The notes beneath the pieces are model-generated. The model worked only from the letters and a program-made list of their open reading frames with translations. It was not told the origin of the DNA and searched no databases. The translations under genes were made by a program, and so were the position numbers. From the NCBI RefSeq assembly GCF_900660665.1, contig NZ_LR215037.1:496001-560000 (forward strand): DNA of 64,000 nucleotides, in the 5' to 3' direction. Each line of letters opens with the position of its first letter. Position 1 is the first letter of the stretch. Shown piece after piece: positions 10,962 through 22,064 of this stretch. The DNA comes from Mycoplasmopsis maculosa (GTDB lineage: Bacteria > Bacillota_I > Bacilli_A > Mycoplasmatales > Metamycoplasmataceae).

Positions 10962-11819
10962 ATGAGTTCAAAACCTAAAACCAGATTTTATAATGGCAAA
11001 GAATATATACTTGATGAAAAAGAAAGAATTATTATTTTAACCGACGAATTTCATGATAAACTTTTAAATTCAAAAAACAAATTTACTTCTTTTAAAAAAT
11101 TCGGAGGATCTTCAATATCTGATATTTTTGAGACAGATTCATTTAAAAGTCAATTTGGAGCTTTTTGTCATTTAGCTAGACTTAAAATGCCTGTTTTACA
11201 AGAAAAATATATTAAAGCAGGGATAGCTGTAGAACCAAAAATATTTGAAATATTAAAAGAAAAATATCCTAAATTAGATATAGAACATATAAGAGCTGAA
11301 GATTACGGATACGACTATTTTGAAGGTAAGCACAATATTTTAGGTGGAGTACCTGATGGATTAATTCCTAGTCAAAATATAGTATTAGAAATGAAAACTG
11401 TTAATATAAAAAAATTTGAATCATGATCACAAGAAAATAATGCAGGCGTACCATTAGACTATAGAAAACAAGCTCAGTTATATGCTTATCTTTTAGGCTT
11501 TGATAAATATAGTATTGTTGCAGCATTTTTAGAAGATAGCGATTATATTAAACCAGAAGAAATAGATTTGAATAAAAGAAACGTGAAAACTTATAATTTT
11601 AAAGTAAATAAAGAAATGGCTAAAGATGATGTTAAAAGAATAATAGACTTTTATGAAAAATATACAGCATTAGGAAAAAGTCCGAAGTACCAATTACCAA
11701 GAGATATTGATCAAGTAGAATATTTAAAATGTCATAATGTAATTGAATGGAAACAATTATTTGACAAATGAAAAAAAGAAGGCAAAATTGATGAAGATAT
11801 TGAATTTAACTGAATATAA
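10962..11819 (+). CDS. YqaJ/lambda-exonuclease-like putative nuclease (MAGa7180-like)
   Basis: 285 residues. A PD-(D/E)XK nuclease core is visible: GIAVEPKIFE (acidic helix), GGVPDG followed by IVLEMKT (the D...ExK active site), and LDYRKQAQLYAYLLG, the Gln-containing helix typical of YqaJ and lambda exonuclease. It resembles the mycoplasma family annotated after M. agalactiae MAGa7180. It overlaps the next gene by 29 nt, so the two products are made together. Substrate is unknown; a role in DNA repair, recombination or degradation of foreign DNA is inferred from the fold. Confidence 0.8.
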
Positions 11820-14040
11820 AGAAAAACTAGAAAATAAAGATAATTATGTAATTATAAATGCTAATCATTTTATTAAATATTATTCAGGGCAGCCATATTG
11901 AATTTTTAATAAAAATAGCGAAATACCAAATGTTGATATAAACGGCTTTCAAATAAGCGAAAAAATAAATAAGGTAGATAATTTAGATTTATTATCATTA
12001 GATCAAGAAGATGAAGAAGATGATGATTCTAGCAAGGTGATTTCTTCTTGATTAAAAACATTTGATGATATTGAAAACTCATATATTTGAAATTATTCAA
12101 AAGAAAATGAAACAATTTATAATAAGGTAAGTGAACAGACAAGAGATTTTGCTAAAACTCATTTAACAAGTAATAATTACGAAGAAATAATTTATATAAA
12201 GCCTAATGATAAGTTATATACTCAATTTTTAAATACAATAGAAGCTTTTAATAATCCTAAAGTAAAATATATTTTTAATCCTTGTTTTTTAATAAATGTT
12301 TCAAATAAAGAAAATAAACATTTTTTTATAAAAGATCAATCATTTTTATTTGATAAAGAATTAAAAATTTTGTATCAAAATAGATATGTTTCTTCTACAA
12401 ATATATTTGATTACTTAAAAACTTTTTTTTCTTATAATGTATATAAAAAAGTTGGAATTGATTTAGAAGATATAAAATTAATAATTTTTGAAAAATTTTT
12501 TAACTTAGAAAAAGGAAAATTAAATTTTGTTGTAACTAATTCAGCTTTTGCCGCTGCAAAATATGATAAAAATGATAGAAGTTTAGAATTAGAAGCTGCA
12601 ATAGCTAGTGGAAGAATTTTTAATAGTGAGTTTGACGATTTTACAAAAATATCATACAAAGGCGAAAGAAATTTTTTAACTTCGATTGCTCATAATTTTG
12701 TATTTAAAAACCCGACTATTAAAGAAGACATAAAGGAAAACGATTTATTTAACGAAAAAAAAGAATATTTAAATTTTAATAATTCAATTAATGATATAGT
12801 AAATTCTTATTTTATAAAGGCTCCAACATATTCTATTAACAATGAATTTAATTTAGAAGCTGAATCAAAAATTGGAAATACTGATATTAAAGTTTGAAAA
12901 CAGAATCCTTTAAGAAAAAATATTATTCACTTATTCGCTCCTGAAATAAAAGAATATAGTGGAAATTTAAAAAAATTAAGCACCGGCGTTGTTAAAAAGG
13001 ATTATATTGATGAAGCTTTAGGAAAAATTAAAGAATTAAGACAAACATCTAATTATTTTAACCTATACGCTGTTGATTTATTAACTAAATTACATAAAAA
13101 AAATAAAAGAATTATTTGATATGACTATGAAGGTGTAACTACTCCATGACCAATATTAAATAATGTTTCTCCTTATGGGCAAGTAACTCATCAAGTTTCA
13201 TTTATAGAAACTATAAACGGAAAAGAAATAAATGTTGTTAATATTGTAAAAGATCCTAAAAAAATAGAACTAATAGATTTAGTTGATAATGTTATTCAAT
13301 TATATTCTAACAAAGCAGATATATATATTGTTTATAATAAAGGCTATGAAAATTCTAGAAATAATGAATTGTTAAAATATGTTGAAATAGAATACAATAA
13401 TAATAATTTAGATTTTATCGAAAAAATGTATAAAATAGGGTTAAAGAATAAAGATGATTTCAAAAAAATAATAAATCATATTCATGAAAATACAATTGAT
13501 TTATGAGAATTTATTAAACCATGTAGCAAAGATAAAATACTTGGACTAACTTCACAAATTTGTTTTGAGTCTACTTTTTTAAATGAAAATAGAAAAAATG
13601 AAATAATAGATTTCATGTATAACAAAAATAGAAAAAATTCTATAAGTGATTATAATCCATTTAAATACACTTGCTATATTTATGATTTACACTTATATAG
13701 CAGTATTAAAAAGGTTGAAAAACTCGCAACAGCTTATAAATTAAACTTAAGATATAAAATAAAAGAATATTCAAAATTAGATGTTAAAAATGGTTCAATG
13801 GCTTTAGAATTTGCAGTTAGTAGAGCTGTTGGAATAATGGATGATAATGTTTGAAATAGCAAAATTGAAAAACTAAAAGAATATTGTGAAAATGATGTTA
13901 GAGCTATGCTTTTAACTTATGATTTCATTTTAGAATTTATGTCAAGCGCTTTTTCAATATTTAAAGAATATGAATATAAATTAGAAGAAAATGAAAAATA
14001 TACTTTTGACGAAAAAGATATGAGTATAAAAATTTTATAA
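11791..14040 (+). CDS. DUF2779-like protein with DEDD exonuclease domain (UU173-like)
   Basis: 749 residues with many TGA-Trp codons. The N-terminal half (about 1-400) is divergent and may hold a degenerate Cas4/RecB-like part. The C-terminal half carries a DnaQ/RNase H-fold exonuclease signature: D.E in IIWYDYEGV, then IYIVYNKGYENSRN, and finally YCENDVRAML with the Y..ND of the ExoIII motif. The ATG has AGAAGG upstream and overlaps the nuclease gene by 29 nt. Together with the YqaJ-like neighbour this looks like a two-nuclease unit. Its function is not established. Confidence 0.72.
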
Positions 14041-14053
14041 AAAAGGACAAAAT

Positions 14054-16213
14054 ATGAATTTATCGATAGAATATGTTTCAAAAAAACTAAGCTTAAAAAC
14101 TTCACAAGTTCAAACAGTTTTAAACTTATTAGAAGAAGGGTCAACAGTTCCGTTTATTGCTCGTTATCGTAAAGGAGTAACTGAGGGTCTTGATGAGGAA
14201 ATGATTCAAAAAATTAACGACTTATATGTATATAATGTTGAATTAAATAAAAGAAAAGAAGCAATAATAAACATTCTAGAAGAAAAAAAACTTTTAACAG
14301 AAGACTTGAAAAATAAAATAATTGCAACAGAGACTAAAAGTGAATTAGAAAATATATATGAACCATTTAAAGTTGGAAAAAAGACAAAAGCTAGTGAAGC
14401 TATAGCTTTAGGATTAGAACCATTAGCTTTATTAATCATGAATGAAACAAATGAAAAATTTAATCCATTTAATGAAGCTAAAAAATATTTAAATGAAAAA
14501 GTTACAACAGTTGAATTTGCCATAGAACAAGCTGAATTTATAATAAGTCAAATAATTTCTCAAGATATAGACAATAGAAATTTTATTAAAAAGCAGATTT
14601 ATAGTTACGGTACAATTGTTTCTAAAATTAAGAAAAATGCAATTGATGAAAAAAGAATTTTTGAACAATATTATGATTACAAAGAAAATATAAAAAGAAT
14701 ACCGAATCATAGAATTTTAGCAATTTCAAGAGCAGAAGATCTTAAAATTGTCTCTTATAGTATAGAAAATATAAATATCCAGAAAATACTTTACGAGTTA
14801 AACAATAAGTATTTCAAAATAAAAACAACCGGAAAAATTATTTACAACGCTTTGAAAGATAGTTTAGAAAGATTAATAATACCTTCTATAGAAAGAGAAA
14901 TTAAATCAGAATTATTTGAAAGAGCTGAAATTGAAGCTATTAAACTTTTTGCTGAAAATGTTGAAACTATGTTAATGGCTCCAGCTGTTAAAAATAAAAG
15001 AATTTTGGCAATTGACCCTGCATTTGTAAATGGCTGTAAAATAGCTATTTTAGATGAACAAGGTTCTTTTATAGCAAAAGATATAATTTATCCTAATGCA
15101 CCAAAATATCATATAGATCATGCTACAAAAGTTATTAATAATTTAATAGATAAATACAAAATAAATGTTATTGTTATAGGGAATGGTACAGCTTCTAGAG
15201 AAACAGAAAAATTTATTTCAGATTTAATAAAAGAGAAAAGAAAATTAATGCCTAATTTACAAATTCATTATGCTATTGTTAGTGAAGTAGGAGCTTCTGT
15301 TTATTCTGCTTCTGAAATAGCTATTAAAGAATTTCCAGACTTAAATGTAGAAGAAAGAAGTGCTATAAATATTGGCCGTAGATTTCAGGATCCATTAAAT
15401 GAATTAATAAAAATAGATCCAAAATCAATTGGAGTTGGTCAATATCAACATGATGTTAACCAAAAAGACTTGTCAAAAGCTTTAGATTTCAAAGTAGATA
15501 AAGCTGTTAACTTAGTTGGTGTAGACTTAAATACAGCTACAAATGAAATTTTAGGATACGTTTCTGGTCTTTCAAAAACATTAGCAAAAAATATAATTGA
15601 CTATAGAAATGAAATCAAGAAATTTGAAAATAGAAAGCAATTACTCAAGGTAAAAGGTTTGGGAGCTAAAGCTTATGAACAATCAGTTGGATTTTTAAGA
15701 ATTCACGATTCAAAAGAATTTTTTGATAGAACAAGTATTCACCCTGAATCATATAAATTAGCTAGAAATATTGTTGACTTTTTAAAGATTGATTTAAATG
15801 ATGTTGATGAAAAAACAATAAAAGAAGCCAATATTAATGAATTAGCTAAACAATTTAATTCTAATGAATTTGATATAAAACTTATTTTGGATTCTCTTTT
15901 AAATCCAACAAAAGATATAAGAGATGAAAAAGAAGGATATATTTTAAAACAAGAAATTTTAGAAATAAAAGATTTAAAACCAGGGATGATTGTAGACGGA
16001 TCTGTTCAAAACATAACAGACTTTGGAGTTTTCGTTTATATAGGAATAAAACAAGCAGTGCTTATTCATATTTCAAATATGAAAAAATCTAAAGATCATT
16101 ACATAAATAATCCTAGCGAAGTGGTAAAATTAAATGATAATATAAAAGTAGAAATATTAGATATTGATGAAGAAAGAGGAAGAATACAAGGTAAACTTGT
16201 TTATTCAAATTAA
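14054..16213 (+). CDS. tex: Tex-like RNA-binding protein with S1 domain
   Basis: A 719-residue protein matching Tex in order: an N-terminal helical region with VPFIARYRKG.TEGLDE, a YqgF/RNase H-like domain (ILAIDPAFVNGCKIAILDE), helix-hairpin-helix repeats (LLKVKGLGAKAYEQSVGFL), and a C-terminal S1 domain (about 645-718, GSVQNITDFGVFVYIG). Tex proteins bind nucleic acid and act as accessory factors in transcription. AAAAGGAC precedes the ATG, 13 nt after the upstream gene, and tpx starts 2 nt after its stop. Confidence 0.93.
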   Translation: MNLSIEYVSKKLSLKTSQVQTVLNLLEEGSTVPFIARYRKGVTEGLDEEMIQKINDLYVYNVELNKRKEAIINILEEKKLLTEDLKNKIIATETKSELENIYEPFKVGKKTKASEAIALGLEPLALLIMNETNEKFNPFNEAKKYLNEKVTTVEFAIEQAEFIISQIISQDIDNRNFIKKQIYSYGTIVSKIKKNAIDEKRIFEQYYDYKENIKRIPNHRILAISRAEDLKIVSYSIENINIQKILYELNNKYFKIKTTGKIIYNALKDSLERLIIPSIEREIKSELFERAEIEAIKLFAENVETMLMAPAVKNKRILAIDPAFVNGCKIAILDEQGSFIAKDIIYPNAPKYHIDHATKVINNLIDKYKINVIVIGNGTASRETEKFISDLIKEKRKLMPNLQIHYAIVSEVGASVYSASEIAIKEFPDLNVEERSAINIGRRFQDPLNELIKIDPKSIGVGQYQHDVNQKDLSKALDFKVDKAVNLVGVDLNTATNEILGYVSGLSKTLAKNIIDYRNEIKKFENRKQLLKVKGLGAKAYEQSVGFLRIHDSKEFFDRTSIHPESYKLARNIVDFLKIDLNDVDEKTIKEANINELAKQFNSNEFDIKLILDSLLNPTKDIRDEKEGYILKQEILEIKDLKPGMIVDGSVQNITDFGVFVYIGIKQAVLIHISNMKKSKDHYINNPSEVVKLNDNIKVEILDIDEERGRIQGKLVYSN

Positions 16214-16215
16214 AC

Positions 16216-16701
16216 ATGCAAGTATTATTTAAAAACAAATTAACTAATCTTTTAGGAACTGAATTAAAAGTAGGAGATAAATTTCCTGATTTTAAAGCAG
16301 TTGATAACAATTTAGAGGACTTTGATAGTAAAACAATAAAAGGGCAAAGAAGATTAATATTTTCAATTCCTTCTATTGATACTGGGGTTTGTGAAATGGA
16401 AACTACAAAATTCTTTCATTATTTTGAAAGCAAAGAAAATCCTGTAGTTGTGATTTCTCAAGACTTGCCTTTCGCTTTAAAAAGATGATGTGCTACAAAA
16501 GAAAGCGAAAAAGTTAAAACACTAAGTGAATTTAGACATCACGATTTTGCAAATAAAACTGGTACAATGCTTGAAGGAATAGGATTATTAGCAAGAGCTT
16601 GTTTCGTTGTGGACGCAGATGATACAATATTACACGTTGAATATTGTGCAAATACTCATGATGAGCCTAATTACAAAGAAATTTTTAAATTTTTTGAATA
16701 A
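16216..16701 (+). CDS. tpx: Thiol peroxidase, atypical 2-Cys peroxiredoxin
   Basis: Reduces peroxides with thioredoxin as electron donor. The 161-residue protein has the Tpx pattern PSIDTGVC with peroxidatic Cys59 and resolving Cys92 in LPFALKRWC. The usual Pro before the Val-Cys is Gly here. Trp91 is TGA. The ATG lies 2 nt after the tex stop with only a weak purine stretch upstream, so translation probably depends on ribosomes finishing tex. It fits the oxidative lifestyle of mycoplasmas that lack catalase. Confidence 0.93.
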
Positions 16702-16706
16702 ATAAT

Positions 16707-16740
16707 AAAAAAGTTTAAGTTTTACACTTAGACTTTTTTA
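16707..16740. terminator. Bidirectional terminator tpx/nitroreductase
   Basis: AAGTTTAAGT pairs with ACTTAGACTT (one G.T) across a short loop, with A-run before and T-run after. Separates convergent genes. Confidence 0.75.
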
Positions 16741-17385
16741 TTATTTAACTATTTCACAAATATCTTTAACGTTTTCTCTATTAGAAACAAAACTATTTAA
16801 TTCATGGTCGCTCGCATATCCTAAAGCAACTGCAGTTACAATTGAAAATTCTTCTGGTATTTTAGCTAACTTTCTAATATTATCTGCAAACTTAATTATT
16901 TCATAAGCATGACATGAATCAACACCTTTATTCTTTGCAGCTAACATTAATGTTGAGCTAAAAGCGCCTAGATCCAAAATACTTCAAATGGGACTATTTT
17001 TTCCTACACATAAGATAGCTATTGAACTTGAATTAAAGAAGTTATAATTAACTCTTGTAAATTCTTCCATATTGACATTCATTTTTTTCATATAATTATT
17101 TGCGTTTGTCATATGATTACTTGCATATTTAGGTCAATCTTGCCTTCTAGGATGTGGATAATCGCTTGTCATAGGCTCTTTATTTTTGTATGAAAAATTG
17201 TGCATTCTAACAGCTTCTTTTACGATATCGTTTTTAATTACATAAACTTTTCATGGTTGTGAATTGACTCATGAAGCTGTTTGCATAGCCTCATTCATAA
17301 TTTCAAAAATAATCTCATCTGATACTTCTTTATCAGTAAAATCTCTTATTGATCTTCTATTTTTTAAAACTTCATTAAAATCCAT
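16741..17385 (-). CDS. Nitroreductase-family flavoprotein
   Basis: A 214-residue FMN-dependent NAD(P)H oxidoreductase. The N-terminal FMN motif NRRSIRDFTDKEV (about residues 9-21) and the SWVNSQPWKVYV segment are typical. The C-terminal half has GVDSCHAYEI, the FAD/FMN-binding region, and ALGYAS. The substrate (quinone, nitro compound or flavin) cannot be read. AGAGG precedes the ATG. It stands alone between the convergent terminator and the gatB terminator. Confidence 0.85.
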
Positions 17386-17501
17386 TTTATACCTCTAAAT
17401 ATTTTGATTGCTTAATTATTATAATAATTAAAAACATTATTTAAAAAATGTTTCATATTTTTTCAATTATTTTTAAAGTAAATTAAAGAAAGTTAAAATT
17501 A

Positions 17502-17533
17502 AAAATTCCTATTTGTTTATAAAAAGGAATTTT
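17502..17533 (-). terminator. Terminator after gatB
   Basis: AAAATTCCT/AGGAATTTT stem with a long AT loop, followed on the minus strand by T-rich sequence. Confidence 0.6.
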
Positions 17534-17537
17534 AATT

Positions 17538-18956
17538 TTATTTTAATAGTTTTTCTATCTCTGATACAGTTATATCATTAGCTTTTGTAGGGTTTACTTG
17601 TCCTCCACTTAATTTCATAACCATACCTAAAATAGTTTTTAATACTCTTTCTGGTCTATTATTATATTCTGAAATAATATTTTTATTAGCTTCAATAGAC
17701 TCAATTACTCATTTACTTATAAGTAAATCATCATTTATTTGTTCTAAATTATTGTTCTTTATTAACTGTTCTACATTTTCGTTATTATTAACTAATAAAG
17801 GTATTAATTTTTTAAATGATTTTCCTGAAATGGTTTCATTATCTAATAATTCAAGAGCTTTTTCTAAAGAACTATTTTTTATATTTAAATCAACTGGATG
17901 AATATTTTTAGAATTAGCAAGCGAAACTATCTCTGCAAAAAATAGTTTACTTAATTTATCTCTATCATTAAAATTTATTGAATCAAAATAATTAGCCAAA
18001 TCTAAATCATTAACCAATGAATTTATATAAATATCTTGAATATTTTCTTTTCTATATCTTTCTTCCTTTTCTCAAGGTAATTCATTCATTTTTATATTAT
18101 TTATAAATTGTTCAGATAATTTAATAAAAGGAATATTTGGTTCTGGGAAATATTTATAATCTACTTCACCAGTTTTTGTTCGCATAACAATTGTACTCTG
18201 AGTACTTTCATCATATCTTTTTGTTTGTTGAAGTATTGGTTCATTTTTAAGTATCTTAGATTTTTGAAGTTCTATTTCAAACTCTATTGCATTTTTAATA
18301 GCTCTAAAACTATTCATATTTTTAATTTCTACTTTTGTACCAAAACCATTATAACCAAATGGTCTTAGAGAAATATTTACATCAGCTCTTAGTGAACCTT
18401 GTTCCATTTTAGCAGTAGAAATATTTAAGCTCATTGCAATTTTTCTTATCATATCAACATAAGCGACTGCTTCATCTGCGCTTCTTAAAACTGGATGAGT
18501 TACAATTTCTATCAAAGGAACCCCAGCTCTATTATAATCTAGCATAGTAACTTCGCCATGATGTTGTCTTGCTGTATCTTCTTCTAAATGAATACGTTCA
18601 ATTAAAACTTCTTTTTCATAATCTTCTAGCTTGATTTTTAACTTACCATTTGAACCAATAGGTCTATAAAACTGAGTTATTTGAAAACCCTTAGGTAAAT
18701 CAGTATAAAAGTAATTTTTTCTATCAAAATGTAATTCATCATCAATTTTCATATTTAAAGCTTTTGCTAATTTAACACCTGAAATAACTGCTTCTTTATT
18801 AACTAAAGGTAAAGTACCTGGATATCCCATATCAATTTGATTAGCACATGTATTCGGTTCTGCATCAAAGTCTATTTTTGCAGGAGAAAACATCTTTGTT
18901 TTTGTGTTTAATTCCAAATGAATTTCTATACCTATTATTACTTCGAAATTATTCAT
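17538..18956 (-). CDS. gatB: Asp/Glu-tRNA amidotransferase subunit B
   Basis: The kinase and tRNA-binding subunit of the GatCAB complex that converts Glu-tRNA(Gln) to Gln-tRNA(Gln). The 472-residue protein has the N-terminal GIEIHLEL start, the signature YTDLPKGFQITQF, the zinc/Mg core with EIKNMNSFRAIKNAIEFE, and a C-terminal YqeY-like tail domain ending at TAA. The ATG overlaps the last codons of gatA (8 nt), the usual coupled gatCAB order. tRNA-Gln is encoded at 57653, its substrate. Confidence 0.96.
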
Positions 18957-20280
18957 TATTTACTCCTTTTAACAGTTCTTCAATTCAAAGAGAATATGAT
19001 AATAATTTTTCATCCGTATATAGTTTTGAATCAATTGTTAAATTTACAAATAAATTATCTTTTTTAATTCAAGGAATAGTAATTGATGGGTTACCTGTTA
19101 AATTAGCTCCAGTTAAAATATATTCCATATAATCATAATTTTTATTTAATTTTGAATCTATATAAGGTGCTACATTAGAATAAGCTGGATATATTAAAAC
19201 ATCATATTTATTATGTAAATTTGTAAAATAATCACTTATTAATCTTCTAACTTGTTGTGCTTTTATAAACATATCTTTTTGATTATTTTGATGTAAAAAA
19301 TAAGAACCTAAAGTTAATCTTAATTGAACCATATGACCAAAACCATTTGTTCTTGTTTTTGTCATAATTTCTTCTCAATTTTCACCATCATATCTATTTC
19401 CAAAAGCAATACCGTTTAAATTTGCTAGATTACTTGAAGCCTCACTGAAAGAAATAACTTCATATACAGGTTTTATAGCTTTTAGTAATATTTCATTAGG
19501 TTCTATTAAATCTACTTTAATATTATTTTTAATTAATGTTGAATGTAAGCTCTCTAATCTTTTTGAAACAAACTCTTCTAAATGTTTATTAACATCTAAA
19601 ATACCAATTTTTAATGGTTTTAATTTACTAATATTATCAATTTTTACATCTACACTTGTAAAATCTTTATTATCTTTCCCATAAAGAGCTTGCGATATTA
19701 AAGAAATGTCATTTACATTATGAGCAAAATATGCTACTGTGTCCAAAGATGAAGCAAATGCAAAAAGACCGTATCTACTTATTGCTCCATAACTTGGTTT
19801 AAAGCCTACTAAACCATTATAACTAGCAGGTAATCTTACTGAATCGCCAGTATCACTACCTAATGCAAATGAGATATTTTTTGTCAAAGTAGCAGCTGAA
19901 CCACTTGAAGAACCTCCTGCTAATCTTTTTTCATCAAAAGGATTTCTAATTAATCCATAAGCACTATAAGTCCCAGTTCCCCCAAGAGCTAGTTCATCAC
20001 AATAAACTTTCGCAATTTTAATTGCACCAGCTTTATCTAATTTTTGAATAGCAGTTGCATCATAATAAGGGACAAAATTTTCTAAAATCTTGCTTGAAGC
20101 ACTTGAAATATTTTCTTTCGTTGCGTAATTTTCTTTAATAGTATAAATCGCATCAATTAATAAACCTTTATTTTTAGATGGTTCTTTTTTAAATAATGAA
20201 GCAACTGAATTATTTTTATCATTTTTTAATTCATTTAATGCTGCTTCATAATCACCCTTAACAATTATTTTATTTTCCAT
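18949..20280 (-). CDS. gatA: Asp/Glu-tRNA amidotransferase subunit A
   Basis: Amidase subunit that releases ammonia from glutamine for GatB. The 443-residue protein has the amidase signature: catalytic Lys in DAIYTIKENY (about residue 49), GGSSSGSAA with the cis-Ser, and GSDTGDSVRLPAS with the nucleophilic Ser. One usual Gly in GSDTGGS is Asp. The end reads through TGA-Trp codons and overlaps gatB by 8 nt. The start shares one base with the gatC stop (TAATG). Confidence 0.96.
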
Positions 20281-20585
20281 TATTTAACCACCTTCGTAGT
20301 AATTATGTAATCATCATTTTTATCTTTAGCATTTGATAAAATTTCTTTTTTAGATAAAGAAAGCTCACTAGTATCAACTATATCATCTCTTAAGAAATCT
20401 ATTTTTAGTGTTTCATCAATATGTGTCATTGGTTTTACATTATTTGTATCTATTTGTTGCAGGAAATTTAATCTTTCTTCTAAGCTGTTTCATAATATTA
20501 ATATATCATCTAAAACAACATCATTAGTTTCTAATTGAAGTGATTTCACAATTGATTTTAAATTTTCTTTTGTTATTCTTTTCAT
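20280..20585 (-). CDS. gatC: Asp/Glu-tRNA amidotransferase subunit C
   Basis: Small linker subunit that wraps GatA and GatB. 101 residues; the family pattern LNFLQQIDTNNVKPMTHI then FLRDD is clear despite low overall conservation. AAGGAG lies 7 nt before the ATG. The stop TAA overlaps the gatA ATG by one base, so the three subunits are coupled. One Trp is TGA, so a standard-code search would split this gene. Confidence 0.9.
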
Positions 20586-20594
20586 GTTAACTCC

Positions 20595-21443
20595 TTATCA
20601 ATTAGGGTTTGAAATAAATATTTTATTATTTAAATATTCTAATTCACCTTCTAATCCCTTAAAAACTATTTTATAGGAATGAAGATATATTCTTTTATCT
20701 TTTCTTCCGCCATATTTAACATCTCCATAAATTGGATTTTTTAAATATTTCATAGTTAATCTTATTTGATGTTTTCTACCAGTAAATATTTGAGCAAAAG
20801 TTGTTCCATTTTCAGAAAAAATTTTAGTTATATTAATTTTTGAATTTAAAACCTCATGTTTTGAATAATCCATATTTTTAGTTGAATCATTTTTAAAAGA
20901 ATAAAACTCTATAATTTTTGGTTCAACTACTTTATAATCCGATTTTAAGGTATAAATTTTTTCAAATAATTTTTTCTTTTTTTGCAGTTCAATTAAAACA
21001 GAATATTTTTTTGCATAAACAATTATTCCACTTGTTTCTTTATCTAATCTACCAATATGTGTTGGTTTAAAAGAATCTACTTGAATAAAATTTAAATAAT
21101 TATAAATTTGATTGTCTAGAGATTCTTTTTCAGAATGTACAACTATTCCACTTTTTTTATTTATGACTATAATATTGTCATCTTCATAAATTATTTCAGA
21201 AGTTAAAATAGCTTTATTTTCTTTATTATCATAAAAAATTTCATTTTTTAAGGAATAAATTATTATTTCATCATTTTCTTTCAAAATATAATTAGGATCA
21301 TTTATTTTCTTTGAATTAATTTTTATTTCTTTTTTTCTAAAAAGCTTTCTTATAAGACTTTCTGGTGCATTTTTAAAAATACTTTTTATAAAATTAATTA
21401 TTTTTCTATTTTCATCGTTTTTTGTTGCTATATACTTGTTCAT
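20595..21443 (-). CDS. RluA-family pseudouridine synthase
   Basis: 282 residues that isomerise uridine in rRNA or tRNA. An N-terminal S4-like RNA-binding part (about residues 15-70) precedes the catalytic domain, with the RluA motif HIGRLDKETSGIIVYAK containing catalytic Asp, then GRKHQIRLTMKYLKNPIYGD. The target is unknown; RluC/RluD-type is likely. The last codon is a TGA-Trp before TAA. It ends 9 nt before gatC, so it is likely cotranscribed with gatCAB. A second paralogue lies at 54554. Confidence 0.88.
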
Positions 21444-21457
21444 AACTATTAAAATTT

Positions 21458-21480
21458 AATAAAAGTGCTAACTTAGCACT
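21458..21480 (-). terminator. Terminator after scpB
   Basis: AGTGCTAA and TTAGCACT pair around a single base, followed by T-rich sequence on the minus strand. Lies between scpB and the pseudouridine synthase. Confidence 0.6.
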
Positions 21481-21485
21481 ATTTA

Positions 21486-22064
21486 TTATTCATTTATATC
21501 TCTTTGACTATCAAATAAATTAAAATCTTCAGATTCATTTTCAGTACCATCAATAAAGTTAAATTCTGTTAATTTTGGAAGTTCAGCAAGTGATTTAATT
21601 TTAAAATAATCATAAAATTTATTTGTTATACCATATAAAACAGGGTTTCCGGGAGTTGGACTAACACCTACTTCTTCAACAACACCTTTAACTAATAATG
21701 TATTTAAAACTTGTTCACTCGCAACACCTCTTATGTTATTTATCATTGAGCGAGTAACAGGTTGTTTATATGCTACAATTCCAGCTACTTCTATAGCCGC
21801 ATTTGATAAACGATGTTTTTTAACAACTTGAACCATTTTTGTAATATATTCTTTATAAGTTTCTCTTGTTGCTAATTTAAATACATCATTGAAGTTGACA
21901 ACTTTTAAAGCTCTTTCTTCATCATTGAATTTTTTTAAAAAATCATTCATAACTTTTTTTGCTTCTGCAAGAGTATTTAATCCAAAAATTTCTTTTACTT
22001 GTTCTAGATTTAACCCATCATCCCCTTGGATGTATAATAAAGCTTCTAATATTTTATCTTTCAT
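21486..22064 (-). CDS. scpB: Segregation and condensation protein B
   Basis: Winged-helix partner of ScpA in the SMC condensin complex. 192 residues from the chosen start MKDKILEALLYIQG, typical of ScpB. The ATG at 22064 has AAGGAC 5 nt upstream; an in-frame start 6 codons earlier lacks one. The conserved blocks AAIEVAGIVAYKQPVTRSMINNIRGV and VEEVGVSPTPGNPVLYGIT are clear. The acidic tail ends DSQRDINE. It overlaps scpA by 11 nt. Confidence 0.94.
   Translation of the reverse strand: MKDKILEALLYIQGDDGLNLEQVKEIFGLNTLAEAKKVMNDFLKKFNDEERALKVVNFNDVFKLATRETYKEYITKMVQVVKKHRLSNAAIEVAGIVAYKQPVTRSMINNIRGVASEQVLNTLLVKGVVEEVGVSPTPGNPVLYGITNKFYDYFKIKSLAELPKLTEFNFIDGTENESEDFNLFDSQRDINE

Noticed and set aside
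12432-12659. Minus-strand open frame inside the DUF2779 gene
   Set aside because: Shadow of the plus-strand coding frame; no start signal.
21458-21480. AGTGCTAA and TTAGCACT resembling CIRCE halves
   Set aside because: The halves are in inside-out order with one base between them and lie after scpB with T-rich sequence following: a terminator, not an HrcA operator.
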